From an uncultured Eggerthellaceae bacterium (GTDB lineage: Bacteria > Actinomycetota > Coriobacteriia > Coriobacteriales > Eggerthellaceae), in NCBI GenBank assembly GCA_958454405.1, contig CAUEBO010000009.1, forward strand, positions 1 through 64,000: a stretch of 64,000 nucleotides of DNA. The letters run 5' to 3'. Under the pieces are notes generated by a model. It worked only from the letters and a program-made list of their open reading frames with translations. It had not been told where the DNA came from and ran no database searches. This document shows, one piece after another, positions 19,734 to 28,047 of the stretch; position 1 is the first letter of the stretch, and each line of letters opens with the position of its first letter. A program made the position numbers and the translations under genes.

Positions 19734-21245
19734 ATGTCGATGTTCCGCACGGGGCTTACCGGCAAAGCCGTCTTGTCCGCCTCGCAGGACGTGGGGAAGG
19801 TGCTTCGGGACGACCCGTTGCTCTTCCTGGGGTTCGGCATGTTCTGGATATGGATCTGGTACGTGTTCCAAAGCCCTGCGATAGGGGCCCTCGGCGCGGA
19901 TTCGTCTCCGCTGGGAGTCTTGCCGTGGGTGCTGCCGCTTTCCGCGTACGCGGCGGGCTTCTTCATTTTGGGCGCGCTGTACTTTTGCAAGCGCATCATC
20001 CCCAAAAGCCGTGCGTACAAGGCGGGCATACCGTGCTTGATGACGGTCGGACTCGCGGCGTGCTCCCTGATCCCCTCCCCGTCGTTCGCCGCGTCTTCGC
20101 TCGAGGTTGCAATCTATGCAGTCGGGTCGGTCGCGATGGGACTGTCGAGTGCGTTTCTCCATGTTGAATGGGGGCGCCTGTCCGGCTCTCTCGGTCCCCG
20201 GCGCACCATCGTGCACGCGGCATGCGGCACGCTGTTTGCCAGCGCGGCCATCGTGGTCATCGCCAACACGCCGTTGTCCGTCTCGCTTGCCGCCCTCGTC
20301 GCGTTCTCGTGGGCGGGGGCGGCCGTCGTGTTCAGGGCGACGGCGCGCCGCAAGGGGATTTACGCGCAAGGATCCCATGCGGAGCTTCGCATTTCGGTGA
20401 AATTCATCGTCACCGCCTTCACGCAGGGATGCTCGCTCGGGGTGCTGCAGATCATCATGTTCAAAAGCCATACGCAACTGGACGGCTTCGCGGTTTCGGC
20501 GCTTGGATTTTCCATCGGGGCCTTGCTGGTGGTCGCGGCCGCTCTGGTGTGCAAGATGGACTTCAATCGGCTCATCTACCATATCGGGTTCCCCTTGATG
20601 GCGCTCGGGTGCCTGCTCGTCGCGCTGCTCGCATCGGCCGTGGCGTGCGGGGGACTGGTCCACGCCGCCGGCTACCGCTTCGTCGACATCCTCATCTGGG
20701 CCCTGATGGCCTACATCATGAAATACAACGACATGCCGGCGAACTGGGTGTCCTCCATCACGACGTGCTGGCTCATTCTGGGGCAATTCGCCGGCACCTT
20801 CTGCGGATGGACGGCCCTCACGGTGCTGGGTGTTCCGCAGGGGATGTCGGTGCCCTGCATGGTGATCGTGTTCGTGCTGCTGCTGTGCGCATTGCTGGCC
20901 ACGAGCACGCACAATTTGAGGACGGGGTGGGGGATGGTGGCTCCTGGCGAAAGCGACGTGGAGCTGAGCCGGTTCGACCGGCATTGCATGATGATCGCCA
21001 AGGAGTACCGGCTCACGGAGCGCGAGGCCGAAGTGTTCTCCTATATCGCCCAGGGTTTTCCGCGCAAGTACATCTGCGAGAAACTCGTCGTGGCCGACGG
21101 CACCGTGAAGGCCCACACGCGGAGCATCTACCAGAAGCTCGACATCCATTCTCGGCAGGATGCGATGAAGCTGATAGAAGCCCACCTGTCCGACTATGCG
21201 GGCGACGATGCGGATGGACCCGAACGGCCCGTCGCTCTGGTCTGA
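19734..21245 (+). CDS. Membrane-spanning LuxR-family transcriptional regulator
   Basis: A 503-residue protein with about 12 hydrophobic segments over residues 30-410 and a C-terminal LuxR-type HTH (about 435-495: LTEREAEVFSYIAQG, then VADGTVKAHTRSIYQKL). Proteins of this shape occur repeatedly in Eggerthellaceae beside flavoprotein reductases and are thought to sense the substrate in the membrane or periplasm. GGAGGGGG at 19721-19728 supports ATG 19734. It is divergent from the flavoprotein gene at 17.8-19.5 kb and probably controls it. Confidence 0.87.
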   Translation: MSMFRTGLTGKAVLSASQDVGKVLRDDPLLFLGFGMFWIWIWYVFQSPAIGALGADSSPLGVLPWVLPLSAYAAGFFILGALYFCKRIIPKSRAYKAGIPCLMTVGLAACSLIPSPSFAASSLEVAIYAVGSVAMGLSSAFLHVEWGRLSGSLGPRRTIVHAACGTLFASAAIVVIANTPLSVSLAALVAFSWAGAAVVFRATARRKGIYAQGSHAELRISVKFIVTAFTQGCSLGVLQIIMFKSHTQLDGFAVSALGFSIGALLVVAAALVCKMDFNRLIYHIGFPLMALGCLLVALLASAVACGGLVHAAGYRFVDILIWALMAYIMKYNDMPANWVSSITTCWLILGQFAGTFCGWTALTVLGVPQGMSVPCMVIVFVLLLCALLATSTHNLRTGWGMVAPGESDVELSRFDRHCMMIAKEYRLTEREAEVFSYIAQGFPRKYICEKLVVADGTVKAHTRSIYQKLDIHSRQDAMKLIEAHLSDYAGDDADGPERPVALV

Positions 21246-21335
21246 GGCGAATGGAGGGACGGAAGTTCCAGGCAAGAGCGCAGATCCGGCGGCCGGTGCG
21301 CGCCGCCCGCTCCGCGCGAGGCGACGTGCGGCCCG

Positions 21336-22448
21336 CTACGCTTCGAACAGCACGGCTCCGGACGTGAAGCCGCCTCCAAACGCCGTGAGCACCACCTTGT
21401 CCCCTCGCTGGATGCGGCCCGACGCGTAGGCGTCGGACAGCGCCATGGGCACGCTTGCCGCCGAGGAGTTGCCCGTGTTCCCGATGGACACCTGGAAGAA
21501 GTCGAGCGGCCGCCCGAGCTTCTTGGCGGCGTACTTGATGATGCGCTCGTTGGCCTGGTGGGGCACGATGCACGCCACGTCGTCGAGCGACAGGTCCGCG
21601 CGCTCGAGCGCGCGGTGGATCGCCTCGGTCATCGCGGCGGTGGCGAACTTGAACACGCGCGGGCCGTCCATGCGCAGCACTTGGCGCGGCTCGCCGGCCT
21701 TCACGAACTCGAGGGTGCCAAGCTCCTCGTCGATGCGGTCCTGCGCCCGGTCTGCGGGCACGGGGCCTTCAAGCGACACGCCGGCTCCGTCGAACGGCTG
21801 CGGCGCGTCGAACGCCGTCGGGCACGTGAGGGCGTTCGTCACGTCGTCTTCGTTCACCAGGTAGTTGCTGATGATGCCCGCGCGATCCTCGTCCCATTCC
21901 AGGACGGTCGCCCCCGCGCCGTCGCCGAACAGCACGCAGGTGTTGCGGTCGGACCAGTTCGTAAGGTGGGTGAGCCGCTCGGCGCCCACGACGAGCGCGC
22001 GGCGGACGGGGTTGCGCCCCGCGGCTCCCGCGGTTCCCGCGGCGCTGGCGGCCATCATGGTTTCGGCGACGGTCATGCCGTACACGAAGCCGGAGCAGGC
22101 GGCGTTGACGTCGAACGCGATGGCGCGATCGAGGCCCAAGCGCCGCTTCAGCATGCCGGCGGCCGAGGGCACCACCACGTCCGAGGTGACGGTGGCGCAG
22201 ATCAGAAGATCGATTTCGTCGGCTTCGATGCGGCGTTCGGACCATCCGCCTTCCTCCCAGCCCAACGCGCGGCGCGCAGCTTCCTCGCCGAGGTCGGCGT
22301 TGCTTTCCGTGGTGGCGATATGGCGGCTCTTGATGCCGGTGCGCGTGGTGATCCATTCGTCGTTCGTGTCGACGAGCGCCTTCAGCTCGTCGTTCTCAAC
22401 TTCCAGCGCCGGAAGGGATTTTCCGCAGCCGATGATCGTGCTTCCCAT
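21336..22448 (-). CDS. fabH: Beta-ketoacyl-ACP synthase III
   Basis: A 370-residue initiator of type II fatty-acid synthesis, condensing an acyl-CoA with malonyl-ACP. The Cys-His-Asn triad is visible: Cys118 in NAACSGF, His in VPHQAN and Asn in GNTGNSS. The chain is about 45 residues longer than a standard FabH because of Ala/Gly- and Asp-rich insertions at about 130-145 and 205-235. A TATACT -10 (22527-22522) and a TTTGA-N3-TCAAA dyad lie upstream. It is separate from other fab genes in this window. Confidence 0.9.
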   Translation of the reverse strand: MGSTIIGCGKSLPALEVENDELKALVDTNDEWITTRTGIKSRHIATTESNADLGEEAARRALGWEEGGWSERRIEADEIDLLICATVTSDVVVPSAAGMLKRRLGLDRAIAFDVNAACSGFVYGMTVAETMMAASAAGTAGAAGRNPVRRALVVGAERLTHLTNWSDRNTCVLFGDGAGATVLEWDEDRAGIISNYLVNEDDVTNALTCPTAFDAPQPFDGAGVSLEGPVPADRAQDRIDEELGTLEFVKAGEPRQVLRMDGPRVFKFATAAMTEAIHRALERADLSLDDVACIVPHQANERIIKYAAKKLGRPLDFFQVSIGNTGNSSAASVPMALSDAYASGRIQRGDKVVLTAFGGGFTSGAVLFEA

Positions 22449-22500
22449 ATCGCTCCATCCCTGGCCGCTGCGGGCTTCAGCTTTCAGCGGCCATTAATGC

Positions 22501-22513
22501 TTTGATAATCAAA
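22501..22513. promoter_or_regulatory. FabT-like operator before fabH
   Basis: TTTGATAATCAAA is a perfect 13-bp dyad (TTTGA-N3-TCAAA). It lies just downstream of the TATACT -10 of fabH, where bound repressor would block initiation. The half-site and spacing resemble the published FabT (MarR family) sites that control fatty-acid genes in Firmicutes; the match is from memory and no fabT is in this window. Confidence 0.5.
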
Positions 22514-22597
22514 CTAAAATGAGTATAGCACCGGACCGGCGTCATTCGGAGCATCCGGCTGTCCTTCGCGAATGTTCCATGCGGAGCGTGCGGACGG

Positions 22598-23401
22598 TCA
22601 GCGCCGGGCGGCGTCCGCAAGCGCTTCGAACAGGGGAGCGTTGTCGTCGAGGTATTCCGGATGCCACTGCACGCCCAGGAAGAAGCTTCTCGTCGGATCC
22701 TCCAAGGCCTCGACGATGCCGTCGTCGCTGACGGCGGAAACGCGCAGATCGGGTGCAAGGACGGCGACTGCCTGGTGGTGCATCGTGTTGACCTGGACGG
22801 TGCAGGAGCTTCCGCCGACCGCCCCCGTTTCAAGGTCCGCGGGCCAGCCTGCTTTGCATCCGGGCAGCATGCCGTCGTCGAGATTGCCGCACAAAAGCCG
22901 TGCGAGCAGGCTGCCTGCGGCAACGTCCACGCGCTGCCCGACGGCGTCGTAGGGCGGTTGCTGCCGGTGCCCTGCCTCGGTGAGCCCGCATGCGTGCACG
23001 TCCTGGTACAACGTGCCTCCCAGGGCCACGTTCATAACCTGCATCCCGCGGCAGATGCCGAGCACGGGCAGGTCGCGTTCGAAGGCCAAACGCGTCAGTT
23101 CCAGCTCAAGTGCATCGCGTGCGTCGGAAACGTGAGCGGTTTCGGCTAGGCGCGTCTTGTCGCCGTAGGTTGCCGGGTTGAGGTCCTCGCCGCCTGCCAG
23201 CACCAGACCGTCCAAGCGTCCCACGAGTTCACGCGCTGCGCGCCGGTTTGCATCCGCGCCGCCTTCCACGGGCGGCAGCAGCACGGGCACCGCCCCGGTG
23301 GCGGCCACGCGCCGCACGTATTCCACCGTCACGCGTTCCACGGGCACCATCTCGTCCCGCACCTTCTCTTCGACATACGTGGTGGTGATCCCGATGATCA
23401 T
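22598..23401 (-). CDS. Class I glutamine-amidotransferase-like gamma-glutamyl hydrolase (peptidase C26)
   Basis: A 267-residue C26-family hydrolase resembling PuuD, which cleaves gamma-glutamyl-GABA in putrescine breakdown. The nucleophile is Cys117 in GICRGMQVMN; the His-Glu pair lies in VQWHPEY. GAGGAG at 23408-23413 (reverse strand) supports ATG 23401. An ATG ten codons earlier lacks such a site. No other putrescine genes are near, so the true gamma-glutamyl substrate is unknown. Confidence 0.85.
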   Translation of the reverse strand: MIIGITTTYVEEKVRDEMVPVERVTVEYVRRVAATGAVPVLLPPVEGGADANRRAARELVGRLDGLVLAGGEDLNPATYGDKTRLAETAHVSDARDALELELTRLAFERDLPVLGICRGMQVMNVALGGTLYQDVHACGLTEAGHRQQPPYDAVGQRVDVAAGSLLARLLCGNLDDGMLPGCKAGWPADLETGAVGGSSCTVQVNTMHHQAVAVLAPDLRVSAVSDDGIVEALEDPTRSFFLGVQWHPEYLDDNAPLFEALADAARR

Positions 23402-23617
23402 GTTGCTCTCCTCGGTGGCCGTCTTCATGTCAGTAGCATACGAAAAAGAGTTCTGCCGGGACGAGGCGCAGGGCGAATCCACAAAACAAGAGGGAACGAG
23501 TAGAGACGAAGGGAAAGATTGGCACGCTCGTTGCTCAGTCGAAACCAGAGACGGTTGTCGCCCCGCCCCTGCGCGGACGACGCACGATACGGGATCGGGA
23601 CACAAGGAGGAATGCAT

Positions 23618-23997
23618 ATGAAGTCATCGGATCGCCCCAAGTTCGGCAACTCTCGGGCTACTCGAACCTCAACGGTTTTCCGGACAGCCCGCCAGCGCGA
23701 CGAAGCCCTTCACCGGCGACTTCATGACCGGCCTCATGGGCGCTTGGCGCTCAACATCGTGCCGCCCATGGCATGCCGTCAGGCATTCGGCCACAGGGAC
23801 TATGCGAACATCTTCTCGATGGTGGCCACCGACCCCAACGTGTTTTCCGGTTTCGCGGCGCTCATCTACGCGCAGATCTTCGACATCACCGGATCGTTCG
23901 CCGGTTGCTTGTACCCCATCATCGGATTCTACGTGGTGACGCTGATCTGCCGCTCGTCATCGTCCCCATGAGCCGTCGCTCCTGGGCGAAGAAGTAA
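23618..23997 (+). pseudogene. Decayed MFS transporter remnant
   Basis: AAGGAGG (23604-23610) and ATG 23618 remain intact, but the coding sequence is broken. One frame gives FTGDFMTGLMGA, a second resumes with LALNIVPPMACRQAFGHRDYANIFSM and continues to FDITGSF and a hydrophobic helix, and a third gives the ending VIVPMSRRSWAKK (stop 23995-23997). Joined, these read as the C-terminal part of a major-facilitator protein of the oxalate/formate type. At least two frameshifts and a large internal deletion are needed to explain this. A GC-rich hairpin at 24023-24048 could be its old terminator. Confidence 0.7.
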
Positions 23998-24387
23998 GCT
24001 CGACCGCAAACGTGAATCGCACAGCGGGTCGCCCTCGGGCGGCCCGCTTGCGTTGCAGGAGGGAGGCAAAAACCCTCAAGTCTCACAACGAAAATCCCTC
24101 AAGTCTCACAATTGGAAGGCTGAAATGGGCATACTGGCACCCTGATTGGTTTTCAATGAGCATGCTGTAGGCATGGTCGCCCCGAAAACACCGGACCCCT
24201 TGCCAGTTCCGCGTCCGGACTCGTCCTTCTCGCAGCGCAGGGGCACCGTATACGTCATCTCCGACATCACGATCAAGCGCGATGTACGTTTTCTTCATGG
24301 GCGGTATGGACGATACGTTCTAGGCGTGGCTGGTGGCGACCTTCGGAGCGTCGGCACCGTGAGGTTTTGGACCTCGGCCTCATTCTC
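23998..24387. other. 390-bp gap without a convincing gene
   Basis: It holds a hairpin (AGCGGGTCGCCC, 24023-24034, with GGGCGGCCCGCT, 24037-24048), an exact 16-bp direct repeat CCCTCAAGTCTCACAA at 24073-24088 and 24096-24111 (23-bp period), and a reverse-strand 71-codon open frame (24298-24083) without an RBS. The repeats fall at the 3' end of that frame. GC content is lower than in the neighbours. It may be the end of a lost insertion sequence or gene, but no transposase motif is visible. Confidence 0.45.
24073..24111. repeat. Two 16-bp direct repeats, 23-bp period
   Basis: CCCTCAAGTCTCACAA occurs at 24073-24088 and again at 24096-24111 without a mismatch, separated by CGAAAAT. Function unknown. 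Confidence 0.8.
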
Positions 24388-24951
24388 TCAGTACAGGGCG
24401 TCTCGCAGGAGGGCGAAGAGCGTCTCGCAGGAGGGGTCGCCGCGTTTGATGGAGGAGAGCATGCTGTCCCACACGAACGCGCAGAGGGGTTCGGGCGCAA
24501 AGGGCCCCGCAAGCTTGGAGGCGTTCACGTGGGGATCCTGCGCAAGCGCGGTGGCGAGCCCGGCGCGGATATGCGCGAAGCACGTCTTTTCGCGCCGTCG
24601 CGCCGATTCGATGTCCCGCGCGTCGAGCGCGGACATCTCGGCGAGCCATCCGTTGCGGAACCGCGCGAGCGCGTTCGAAAGCTCGGCGGCCAGGTCGGCA
24701 CAGAAATCGACGAAATCGCACGCTTCGGTGGCCTTCGGCATGTAACCGGCGAGCGCTTGGTTCCAGAATTGGCCGACCACGTCGTTCACCAGGTCGGACT
24801 TCGTGGAGTAGGAATGGTACACCGTGCCCACCGCGACGTCGCATGTCCGCGCGACGCTGCGGATGCTCAAGCCGGACAGGCCCTCGGCGCTTGCGATGTC
24901 GAATGCGGCATCGAGAATCTGCTGCTTGCTGATGATGGGCCTGTTGCCCAT
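24388..24951 (-). CDS. TetR/AcrR-family transcriptional regulator
   Basis: A 187-residue repressor. Residues about 8-55 form the TetR HTH (SKQQILDAAFDIASAEG, then IRSVARTCDVAVGTVYHSY). The C-terminal ligand domain is unlike any I recognise. GGAGG at 24959-24963 supports ATG 24951. It is divergent from a small membrane-protein gene, with a 38-bp palindrome between them that is probably its operator. Confidence 0.9.
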   Translation of the reverse strand: MGNRPIISKQQILDAAFDIASAEGLSGLSIRSVARTCDVAVGTVYHSYSTKSDLVNDVVGQFWNQALAGYMPKATEACDFVDFCADLAAELSNALARFRNGWLAEMSALDARDIESARRREKTCFAHIRAGLATALAQDPHVNASKLAGPFAPEPLCAFVWDSMLSSIKRGDPSCETLFALLRDALY

Positions 24952-25100
24952 GGCGCACCTCCGAGGCGTGCGAACCGTGCGATGACGGCCGGCTTCAACG
25001 ATTCCCCCCATTGTAGATGAAGGAGCGCGGCGCCGCGCGCACCGCGTGAAGAAACCGTGGCGATCTGAAGACGGCGTTGCGCCGTTGATGGCCGCCTTCT

Positions 25101-25138
25101 AATATGAACAGTGTTCATTAATGAACACTGTTCATATT
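25101..25138. promoter_or_regulatory. Perfect 38-bp palindrome, two TetR-type half-site pairs
   Basis: The palindrome is centred between 25119 and 25120 and is built of two copies of TGAACA-N-TGTTCA (25105-25117 and 25122-25134), spaced 17 bp apart. It lies 150 bp upstream of the TetR start and 114 bp upstream of the membrane-protein start. Such nested dyads commonly bind two repressor dimers side by side. Confidence 0.75.
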
Positions 25139-25169
25139 GTTGCAGCGCGCGGGTTGGACGGCCCTTGCC

Positions 25170-25188
25170 GGGCGGCGTTACGCCGCCC
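25170..25188 (+). other. Leader hairpin before the small membrane protein
   Basis: GGGCGGCG and CGCCGCCC pair perfectly around a TTA loop in the leader of the gene at 25252. There is no following T run, so it is not a standard terminator. It may only stabilise the mRNA. Confidence 0.4.
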
Positions 25189-25251
25189 TCTGCGCCAGGA
25201 CGCTTGAGGGATCGCGTTCGATCGCGTGCGCGCAAGCAGAGAGGAGCTCTC

Positions 25252-25737
25252 ATGAGCGTGGAGCTGATAGTCGCCAGCGTCGCCATCACGTTGGCCCTGG
25301 TCTTGTATACGTTCGGGGTGTTCGGTGAACGGAGGGCAGGCTCGCTGTCTTTGCGGCACATCGTCCTGTTCTGGCTGGGGCTCGCCTGCGACACGACGGG
25401 CACGTTGGTCATGTCGAACATCGCGCAGCAGTCGTCCGCGGCCGGCTTCGGCGTGCACGCGGCAACCGGCATGATGGCCATCGCGCTCATGCTGATCCAC
25501 GCCACGTGGGCCACCGTCACCTACGTGCGGCGCAACGAGCGCTCGATGCGCCGGTTCCACACGTTCAGCACGATGGTCTGGCTGGCGTGGCTGGTTCCCT
25601 ACATCATCGGCATGCTGGTGGGCATCCCCATGATCCACCTGAAAGCGGTGTGCGCCATCGGGACGAGCGTCGTGATCGTGGCAGCGCTCGCCCTCGTCCT
25701 GGCAAGATCCTCGCGCCGCGCGTCCCACGGGGCCTAA
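25252..25737 (+). CDS. Small polytopic membrane protein, HsmA/TIGR03987-like
   Basis: A 161-residue protein with five hydrophobic segments (about 4-23, 34-52, 62-85, 97-118, 125-146). The pattern of histidines and arginines at segment ends (HAATGMMAIALMLIHATWA) resembles the HsmA/TIGR03987 group, whose role is unknown. GAGAGGAG at 25239-25246 supports ATG 25252. The divergent TetR gene and shared palindrome suggest it is induced by a small molecule; a role in efflux or membrane stress is inference. Confidence 0.7.
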   Translation: MSVELIVASVAITLALVLYTFGVFGERRAGSLSLRHIVLFWLGLACDTTGTLVMSNIAQQSSAAGFGVHAATGMMAIALMLIHATWATVTYVRRNERSMRRFHTFSTMVWLAWLVPYIIGMLVGIPMIHLKAVCAIGTSVVIVAALALVLARSSRRASHGA

Positions 25738-25762
25738 CGCCCGGGTTCCAGCCGCCCGCAAC

Positions 25763-25794
25763 GCCAAAGCGCCGCAAGGCTGCGGCGCTTTGGC
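25763..25794. terminator. Stem-loop between convergent genes
   Basis: GCCAAAGCGCCGCA (25763-25776) and TGCGGCGCTTTGGC (25781-25794) pair perfectly over 14 bp around AGGC. It lies between the ends of the small membrane-protein gene and the flavoprotein gene. T residues after the stem are lacking, so it may act weakly or with Rho. Confidence 0.6.
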
Positions 25795-25820
25795 AGGCGG
25801 ACGTTCGCTCGGCTGCGCCT

Positions 25821-27794
25821 CTAGGAGGCAGCCTGCTCGCAGCACGTCTGCACGGCGGTGCGGAAGGCGTCGGAGGTGCGCGTCGCGCCCGATACCGTGT
25901 CGACGGCCGGGGTCTGCTGCTCGAGCACCGCGGGGATGAGCGTGTTCTCCATGGCGGCCTGGCCCACGTACGTGGTTTCCAGCTCGTTTTCCTGGGTGAT
26001 CTCGGAGATCTTGCCGCCCGAGACGCTCACGGTCACCGTGATGTCGCTGAACATGCCGAACTCGGTGTCGGTGTAGGTGCCGTCCTTCAGCTCGCCTTCG
26101 GGCATGCTCCACGTCGTGTCGGGCACCGATTCGCTCGTGTCGCCTTCGGAGGACACCGATCCCGCTTTGCCCGACCCGATGTATTCGGCGGCGGACTTGC
26201 TTGCGAAGCGGCCCGAGTTGATGTTGTTGGCGTTGGTGCCGCCCGGCACGTTGATGGTGTAGATGTTGGGCCACAGGTCGGCCGAATCGACGCCGGCGGA
26301 GTACAGGCCGGGAACCGGCTGGCCGCTCTTGTCCACCACTTCCATCTTCCGGTTCGTGCGGATGCCGCCGAACGTCACCATGCAGGACTGCGGCATGTAG
26401 CAGAAGTAGAACGGTGGGTTGTCGAGCTTCTGCATGTACTCGGCGGGCTTGCCGAAGTACGAGTCGTGGCCCGCCTCGCACATCTGGTTGTACTCGGTGA
26501 TGGCGTTGATGACGGTGTCGTAGTCCAGGTCAAGCGCGTCGCAGGCCTTCTTCGCCAGCTCGTCCAGGGTGTCCGCGCTGAAGAAGTCGCCGTGGGGATT
26601 CTCGTCGATGCGCTCCTGCAGCTCCTGCTGCGTGGCTTCCCAATCCAGGCGCGGCGCGATCATGTTGTCGTAGGCGTCTTTGAACACCTTGGCGTCGTAG
26701 ATGGAGAACAGCTTCTGGTGCATGAGCGAGGGGATCATGTCGGCCATCCAGTTCTCCACGCCGGCCGATTCGGCGCAGAAGCGCTCGCCGTCCTCGTTGA
26801 TCCACAGGGAGCAGGCGTTGTGTCCGGCCACCACCAGGCCGTCGCCTCGCCCGAACGTGCCGTACTCGCCGCCCGGCGCACCCGACACGGTGAGCTGCAT
26901 GAGTCCCGACATGCGCGGGATGTTGCTGGCGCCGCCCGCCTCGATGGCCATGCGCACGCCGTCGCCGTCGTAGCCGTACAGGAAGCGCTTCACGTTCGTG
27001 GTGTCGGAGAACCCGCCTTCCTGCAGGTACTCGTCGTTGTTCGCGAAGCCTCCGGTGGCGATGACGACCGCTTTGGCGTTCACCTGGATGTAGTCGCCGT
27101 TGAGCTTCTGCGCGTACACGCCGGCGACCGCGCCGTCGTCCCCAAGGATGAGGTCGGTGGCCGGGCAGTTCGTGAGGAACTGCACGCCCAGGTCCTTCGC
27201 CGTGGCGGTCATGGCGGGCGAGAAGTCGTCGTGGGCGCGGTTCTCGCCGAACCAGTGGAACGTCTCGAACAGGCCGCCGTGGTAGTCGTCCACCACGCCG
27301 GTGAAGTTGACGCCGCAGTCTTGCAGCCAGCTGATGTTCTCGCCCGACGCCTCGATGAGGTCGAGCCACTTCAGGCCGTTCGCGCGGTTGTGGGAATAGC
27401 CCATCTCGGTGGCGATGACCTCGGCCGGCTCGATGACAATGCCCTTCTCCTGCTGCATCTTCGAGTTGACGGCGAACACGCCTTCGGTGCCGATGCCGCC
27501 TCCGCCCGTTCCGCCGTGCTTCTCAAGGACGACCACGCCCAGTCCCTGCTGTGCGGCTTCGACGGCTGCGGAAAGCCCTGAGTTGCCCGCGCCGCAGATG
27601 CAGACGTCGCACGTGTACGTGGCGACGGTTTGGTGCGAAGCGCCGCCCTTGGCCCCGCCGCTGCCGGTCCCGTCGTTCGAGCCCTGCGCCGAATCGCCCG
27701 ATGAAGCGGGCGCGCAGCCTGCCAGCCCCGCTCCTGCCGCGGCGACGCCCGCCATGCCGGCGATGCCGAGGAAGCTTCTTCTTGTCAGTTCCAT
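25821..27794 (-). CDS. Tat-exported flavoprotein with C-terminal FMN-binding domain
   Basis: A 657-residue fumarate-reductase-like flavoprotein. TRRSFL at 4-9 is the twin-arginine signal and LAGC (Cys27) a lipobox. The FAD fold starts with GAGNSG near residue 68. After about residue 560 comes an FMN-bind domain ending with DTVSGATRTS (632-641), the motif where ApbE attaches FMN through phosphoester to Thr638. Usually this domain precedes the flavoprotein domain or is separate; here it follows. No haem motif is present, so the covalent FMN may accept electrons from a membrane quinol oxidase. GGGAGAGGG precedes the ATG. It is divergent from a LuxR gene. Confidence 0.9.
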   Translation of the reverse strand: MELTRRSFLGIAGMAGVAAAGAGLAGCAPASSGDSAQGSNDGTGSGGAKGGASHQTVATYTCDVCICGAGNSGLSAAVEAAQQGLGVVVLEKHGGTGGGGIGTEGVFAVNSKMQQEKGIVIEPAEVIATEMGYSHNRANGLKWLDLIEASGENISWLQDCGVNFTGVVDDYHGGLFETFHWFGENRAHDDFSPAMTATAKDLGVQFLTNCPATDLILGDDGAVAGVYAQKLNGDYIQVNAKAVVIATGGFANNDEYLQEGGFSDTTNVKRFLYGYDGDGVRMAIEAGGASNIPRMSGLMQLTVSGAPGGEYGTFGRGDGLVVAGHNACSLWINEDGERFCAESAGVENWMADMIPSLMHQKLFSIYDAKVFKDAYDNMIAPRLDWEATQQELQERIDENPHGDFFSADTLDELAKKACDALDLDYDTVINAITEYNQMCEAGHDSYFGKPAEYMQKLDNPPFYFCYMPQSCMVTFGGIRTNRKMEVVDKSGQPVPGLYSAGVDSADLWPNIYTINVPGGTNANNINSGRFASKSAAEYIGSGKAGSVSSEGDTSESVPDTTWSMPEGELKDGTYTDTEFGMFSDITVTVSVSGGKISEITQENELETTYVGQAAMENTLIPAVLEQQTPAVDTVSGATRTSDAFRTAVQTCCEQAAS

Positions 27795-27895
27795 CCCTCT
27801 CCCTTTCTCCCTGTCCAGCGTTCTCGGGGTGCTTGGAGCCTGGTGTCCAAGGCCCCCCGCTTGCGATTCTGCCTGCGGGCCGCGGGGCGCGCAAG

Positions 27896-27910
27896 TACCC
27901 GTTCAGGGTA
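27896..27910. promoter_or_regulatory. Candidate regulator site 1 (TACCC-N5-GGGTA)
   Basis: TACCCGTTCAGGGTA lies in the 253-bp divergent gap and overlaps TAGAAT (27909-27914), a likely -10 for the LuxR gene. It shares the sequence TACCCGTT-N2-GGGTA with site 2. Confidence 0.6.
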
Positions 27911-27935
27911 GAATTGTTCGCGGAAGCGGCGCCAA

Positions 27936-27952
27936 TTACCCGTTACGGGTAA
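27936..27952. promoter_or_regulatory. Candidate regulator site 2 (17-bp palindrome)
   Basis: TTACCCGTTACGGGTAA is a perfect dyad around T27944. Its centre lies 41 bp from the centre of site 1, close to four helical turns, so two dimers would face the same side of the DNA. It lies downstream of the presumed LuxR-gene start point. Confidence 0.65.
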
Positions 27953-28047
27953 GGCGGGGCCGGTGCGACGGTGGTATCGTCGACAAGGGGGTGCCGACCG
28001 CCTGGGACGGGCTCGGCGCGCAAGAGGGTTGAGGGGATGTGGCGCAT

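Noticed and set aside
24083..24298. A 71-codon reverse-strand frame starting MKKTYIALD
   Set aside because: No RBS, no recognisable family and it ends in direct repeats; kept only as part of the description of the gap.
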